A stretch of DNA of 64,000 nucleotides. It comes from Anaerolineae bacterium. GTDB lineage: Bacteria > Chloroflexota > Anaerolineae > UBA4142 > SHND01. The stretch spans positions 1-64,000 of the forward strand of contig JADZCJ010000006.1 in NCBI GenBank assembly GCA_020851635.1. Direction: 5' to 3'. The position numbers were made by a program, and so were the translations under genes. This document shows positions 61,278 through 64,000 of this stretch, piece after piece (positions within the stretch are counted from its first letter, which is position 1; every line of letters begins with the position of its first letter). A model generated the notes under the pieces. The model saw only the letters and a program-made list of their open reading frames with translations, ran no database searches and was not told the DNA's origin.

Positions 61278-63617
61278 ATGTTAAATCGGCTGAAAGAGCT
61301 TTTGGCAAGCGAGCGCGCGATCTATGGATTGGTCGCGCTTTTTGTGCTGCTCGGCGCCCTCTACTCGGTGGTGAATCCGATTTTTGAGGCGGGCGACGAG
61401 CTCTGGCATTACCCGTATACGCAATGGATCGCCCGGGGCAACGGACTGCCCGTGCAGGACCCGACAAAAGAACAGTTGTGGGAGCAGGAAGGCGGACAGC
61501 CGCCGTTGTTTTATGCAGCGAGCGCGGCGCTGACGTTTTGGATTGATACGTCCGATATGCAAGACCGCTTGTGGCGCAATCCGTATGCAAGAATCGGCAT
61601 CCCGTTGGCATTCGGGAACAAGAATATGGTGGTGCATACAAGCGCGGAAGACTTGCCGTGGCGAGGGACGACGCTCGCAGTGCACCTGATTCGGTTCCTG
61701 TCGGTGTTGTTTAGCGCGGGGACGGTGTTTTTGACGTGGAAGGTGACGTGGGAGGTGTTGGCAGCGACGAGCGCGAAGGCGACACCGGAATCGGGACATC
61801 GCCGCGCCGTGACATATCTGCTCCCTCTGCTGGCTGCTTGTGTTGTGGCGTTCAATCCGATGTTTTTGTTTATCAGCGCGTCGGTAAACAACGATGCGCT
61901 GGCGGCGCTGCTGGCAACGGGCGCGATCTATCTGACCGTGCAGCTGGTGACGCGCGGAGTGACGAAGGCGCGGGCGCTGGCGCTGGGTGTGATCGTAGGA
62001 TTGGCGATTCTCGCCAAGGTGAGCAATCTGGCGCTGGGCATTGTGGTGATGAGCACGCTGGCGTATTGTTTGTGGAGGACGCGCGATTTCAAGCGGATTG
62101 TGTTGGCGGGTCTCTTGTTTCTGTTACCTGTGGCGGCGCTGACATTGTGGTGGTTTGCGCGGAACTATACATTGTATGGTGACCCGTTGGCGTTCAACGT
62201 ATGGATGCAGATTGCGGGAGGGCGCGCGCCGCAGACGGTGCTTGGATTGTTGGACGAGTTTCAGGGTTTCCGCATATCGTTCTGGGGAAATTTCGGCGGG
62301 GTGAACGTGATTGCGCCCGAATGGGTGTATTCGGCGCTCGATCTGTTTTCTGTGGTGGCGGTCGTCGGGTTGGTGATTGGCGCGGTCCGGCGGATTGTGC
62401 CCGCCCTTGCGTGGATCATGGCGCTGCATGTGCTCATCGTTTTCGTGGCGCTGGTGCGTTGGACGCTTATGACTTTTGCGTCACAGGGACGTTTGATGTT
62501 TCCCGCAATCGCTTCGATTTCGATCTTGATTGTCTTTGGGCTATATGCGGTGGGTGAATTTGTCGCAAAATTGGCGCGCGGGCGGTCAAAAAGCGCGGAA
62601 CGATTCGCGCCGGTCGCGCTGCCAGCCGCGCTTGGCCTATTTCTTTTTGTATTTGCATCGAGCGCGCCGTTTGTGTTGATTGCGCCCGTCTATGCCCAAC
62701 CCCCGCGCATCACGGACGAGTCAGCGGCGCCGAATCCCGTCCACATCAAATATGACGCAGGGAACGCGCAGCCCGAACTGCTGGGTTACGAGATGACGCG
62801 CGTTCTGAGAGGAAACGAACTGCCGCTCAAATTGTTCTGGCGGACGGATGCCCCAATTGATCAGGACCTGCTCTTGTATATCCACGTTTACGATGCGGAC
62901 GGTGAACGGATCGGGCAGTGGGACGCGTTTCCCGGAAATGGACTGCTGCCGACGCGGCTGTGGCAGCCCAATGAAATCATCGTGGACGATTACCGCGTGC
63001 CGCTGACGCCGACGGACGCGTATCCGCCGCTCGCGCGGGTCGAAGTGGGGTTGTCACGTCCGGGGGCATCGCGCCCACTCGTGGCGCGCGACCCGGAAGG
63101 TCGTGAGATTACGCCGACGCTGGGGCGCGTGCGGACGACGTTCCGGGACCCCAAAGGGGACGAACGCCCGGTATTTTTTCATTTTGGGGACACGTTCGAT
63201 CTGCTCGATTTCGAATTTGAACAGAATGGGGCGCCGGTTGATCTGGGGGCAGACCCTGTGCGCGTCCAAGCCGGGCAACCCCTGCGGGTCAAATGGACTC
63301 TGCGCGCGGCAAATTCACCGGACGCAGATTACAAGATGTTTTTTCAATTGGTTGACGATGCGGGCAACGTGATCGCACAGCGTGACGCCGAACCGGCGAA
63401 TGGAGCGTTTCCCACATCCTATCTGCTGGACGGCGAGGTGGTTACGGATGTGTTTGAGTTGGAAATTCCCAAAGACACGCCACCCGGTCAATACCGAATC
63501 ATTGCGGGGATGTATGGCGTTCAGGACGGCGCGCGGCTGCCTGTCATTGGGGCGATCGGCAAAGTGACGGCGGAGCAAGACCATATCGAGGCGCGGGTGG
63601 AAATTCCTGATTTCTGA
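61278..63617 (+). CDS. DUF2142-like polytopic membrane protein (paralogue 3) with two C-terminal beta modules
   Basis: A protein of 779 residues. It has the family loop FEAGDELWHYPYTQWI, QPPLFYAASAALTFWIDTSD and about ten helices. The extracellular part has two copies of the shared module, from about residues 511 (ELPLKLFWRTDAPIDQD) and 665 (PLRVKWTLRAANSPDADYKM). The last codons and the stop lie inside a (TGATTTC)n heptanucleotide repeat, so repeat-length change could alter the C-terminus. The 90-base gap before it shows no clear promoter. It is probably part of the same transcription unit as the two preceding genes. Confidence 0.8.
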   Translation: MLNRLKELLASERAIYGLVALFVLLGALYSVVNPIFEAGDELWHYPYTQWIARGNGLPVQDPTKEQLWEQEGGQPPLFYAASAALTFWIDTSDMQDRLWRNPYARIGIPLAFGNKNMVVHTSAEDLPWRGTTLAVHLIRFLSVLFSAGTVFLTWKVTWEVLAATSAKATPESGHRRAVTYLLPLLAACVVAFNPMFLFISASVNNDALAALLATGAIYLTVQLVTRGVTKARALALGVIVGLAILAKVSNLALGIVVMSTLAYCLWRTRDFKRIVLAGLLFLLPVAALTLWWFARNYTLYGDPLAFNVWMQIAGGRAPQTVLGLLDEFQGFRISFWGNFGGVNVIAPEWVYSALDLFSVVAVVGLVIGAVRRIVPALAWIMALHVLIVFVALVRWTLMTFASQGRLMFPAIASISILIVFGLYAVGEFVAKLARGRSKSAERFAPVALPAALGLFLFVFASSAPFVLIAPVYAQPPRITDESAAPNPVHIKYDAGNAQPELLGYEMTRVLRGNELPLKLFWRTDAPIDQDLLLYIHVYDADGERIGQWDAFPGNGLLPTRLWQPNEIIVDDYRVPLTPTDAYPPLARVEVGLSRPGASRPLVARDPEGREITPTLGRVRTTFRDPKGDERPVFFHFGDTFDLLDFEFEQNGAPVDLGADPVRVQAGQPLRVKWTLRAANSPDADYKMFFQLVDDAGNVIAQRDAEPANGAFPTSYLLDGEVVTDVFELEIPKDTPPGQYRIIAGMYGVQDGARLPVIGAIGKVTAEQDHIEARVEIPDF

Positions 63618-63650
63618 TTTCTGATTTTTGATTTCTGATTTCTCATTTTC
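63609..63650 (+). repeat. TGATTTC heptanucleotide tandem repeat
   Basis: Five or six units of TGATTTC, slightly degenerate, start inside the last codons of the preceding gene and run into the intergenic region. They include its stop codon. Confidence 0.85.
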
Positions 63651-63667
63651 TCACCGCTTTGATTCTT

Positions 63668-63697
63668 TTGATTGTTTTTTGGAGAAATGCCTATAAA
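63668..63697 (+). promoter_or_regulatory. possible promoter in the terminal intergenic region
   Basis: TTGATT (63668-63673), 18 bases, then TATAAA (63692-63697). It is the best promoter candidate of the final 380 bases. No good open frame follows closely. Confidence 0.35.
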
Positions 63698-63715
63698 TAG
63701 GGCGCTGTATGATTG

Positions 63716-63729
63716 TTTGATTAATCAAA
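63716..63729. promoter_or_regulatory. 14-base palindrome, possible operator
   Basis: TTTGATTAATCAAA is a perfect palindrome about 19 bases after the putative -10 at 63692, a position suited to a repressor site. Confidence 0.3.
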
Positions 63730-63865
63730 AAATTTGGATCTCTGGGGGCGACAAGAGACGCCGCGGGGAATGACTGCGGTTGGCGGGCAAGAGCGAGATG
63801 CGCGGAAATGTTAAGGTGCGGTTGTGGTATGACGATGGAGAGAGTGTACAGAAAGAGGCGCAGAA

Positions 63866-63912
63866 TGTAAATACGTGTTGCACGTAATTTTCTACGTATG
63901 TTTCACGTATTT
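63866..63912. repeat. AT-rich stretch with inverted repeats
   Basis: AAATACGTG and CACGTATTT frame a segment that itself contains TACGTGTTGCACGTA and TACGTATG. This is the only other structure in the otherwise empty 63618-64000 stretch, where I see no convincing complete gene. Confidence 0.4.
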
Positions 63913-63968
63913 GTTGCGCAGCTTGAGAGAATGGGTTACGTAGCGCGTATGGAAACGCCCCCTTTAGC

Positions 63969-64000
63969 ATGATTGAACCTGCGCAAATCTATCGTAAAAT
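63969..64000 (+). CDS. possible start of a gene running off the window
   Basis: An ATG opens MIEPAQIYRK and stays open to the window end. Only ten codons are visible, no ribosome site is clear, and it could be chance. It is recorded because it follows a 350-base region with promoter-like and operator-like features. Confidence 0.25.
   Translation, partial: MIEPAQIYRK

Noticed and set aside
63725-63970. 81-codon minus-strand frame at the right end
   Set aside because: No ribosome site, low-complexity composition, and it overlaps inverted repeats; probably chance.

Overview
The window looks like a chromosomal segment of a GC-rich bacterium, most probably an uncultured Chloroflexota of the Anaerolineae type. 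This assignment is inferred from gene content and was not confirmed by any search. The indications are a single SUF operon with split SufU/SufT/Rieske accessories, large DUF2079/DUF2142/DUF2723-type membrane proteins, MsrP/MsrQ and palindromic intergenic repeats. There is one tRNA gene (Thr, CGT anticodon). I found no rRNA, CRISPR array, prophage or insertion sequence with a transposase. Two copies of a 98-bp MITE-like element and several palindromic or tandem intergenic repeats are present.

Layout. (a) 1-2060: a calcineurin-type phosphoesterase and a DUF4349 lipoprotein. (b) 2059-6070: a sulfur-transfer/cysteine operon with a strong promoter, a terminator-like leader hairpin, a MoaD/CysO-like carrier, a rhodanese, a TusA-like protein, a GNAT, a MoeB/ThiF-like adenylyltransferase and CysM. 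Together these look like a thiocarboxylate route to cysteine. (c) 6176-7668: two membrane proteins, one a CPBP-family protein. (d) 7937-16026: a SUF iron-sulfur assembly cluster, sufC-sufB-SHOCT-sufD-rhodanese-sufU-sufT, then after an internal hairpin sufS-sufU2-Rieske. (e) 16141-17223: a class V aminotransferase, facing a minus-strand block.

(f) 17269-35063, all on the minus strand, holds acyl-CoA metabolism. It contains a thiolase, an acyl-CoA dehydrogenase, a biotin-dependent carboxylase (carboxyltransferase, biotin carboxylase, biotin carrier), methylmalonyl-CoA epimerase and two B12-mutase large subunits. One mutase has the methylmalonyl-CoA mutase signature and the other the isobutyryl-CoA mutase signature (Phe/Gln). 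Together they would carry propionyl- and (iso)butyryl-CoA toward succinyl-CoA. A biotin ligase (birA) lies just beyond at 35157. A HIT protein, a 2-hydroxyacid dehydrogenase and an APH-like kinase lie upstream.

(g) 35157-36634: birA, an unlisted 35-residue membrane protein, an HNH endonuclease and tRNA-Thr. (h) 36756-50000: cell-surface/glycan genes (large GT-C-like membrane proteins and two GT2 enzymes) around a thioredoxin-fold/radical-SAM pair. (i) 49943-53381: a protein of unknown function, a D-cysteine desulfhydrase-like enzyme and msrQ/msrP. (j) 53623-63617: a hydrolase followed by four giant membrane proteins (three DUF2142-like paralogues and one DUF2723-like). These carry one to three copies of a shared C-terminal beta-rich module. 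The last 380 bases are AT-richer, with inverted repeats and a possible promoter but no convincing complete gene.

The points most worth following up are the split MCM/ICM pair with no B12-binding subunit, the CysO-like carrier with two residues after its GG and its attenuator-like leader, the 98-bp MITE family, the C-terminal module shared by unlike membrane proteins, and the 35-residue membrane peptide gene.
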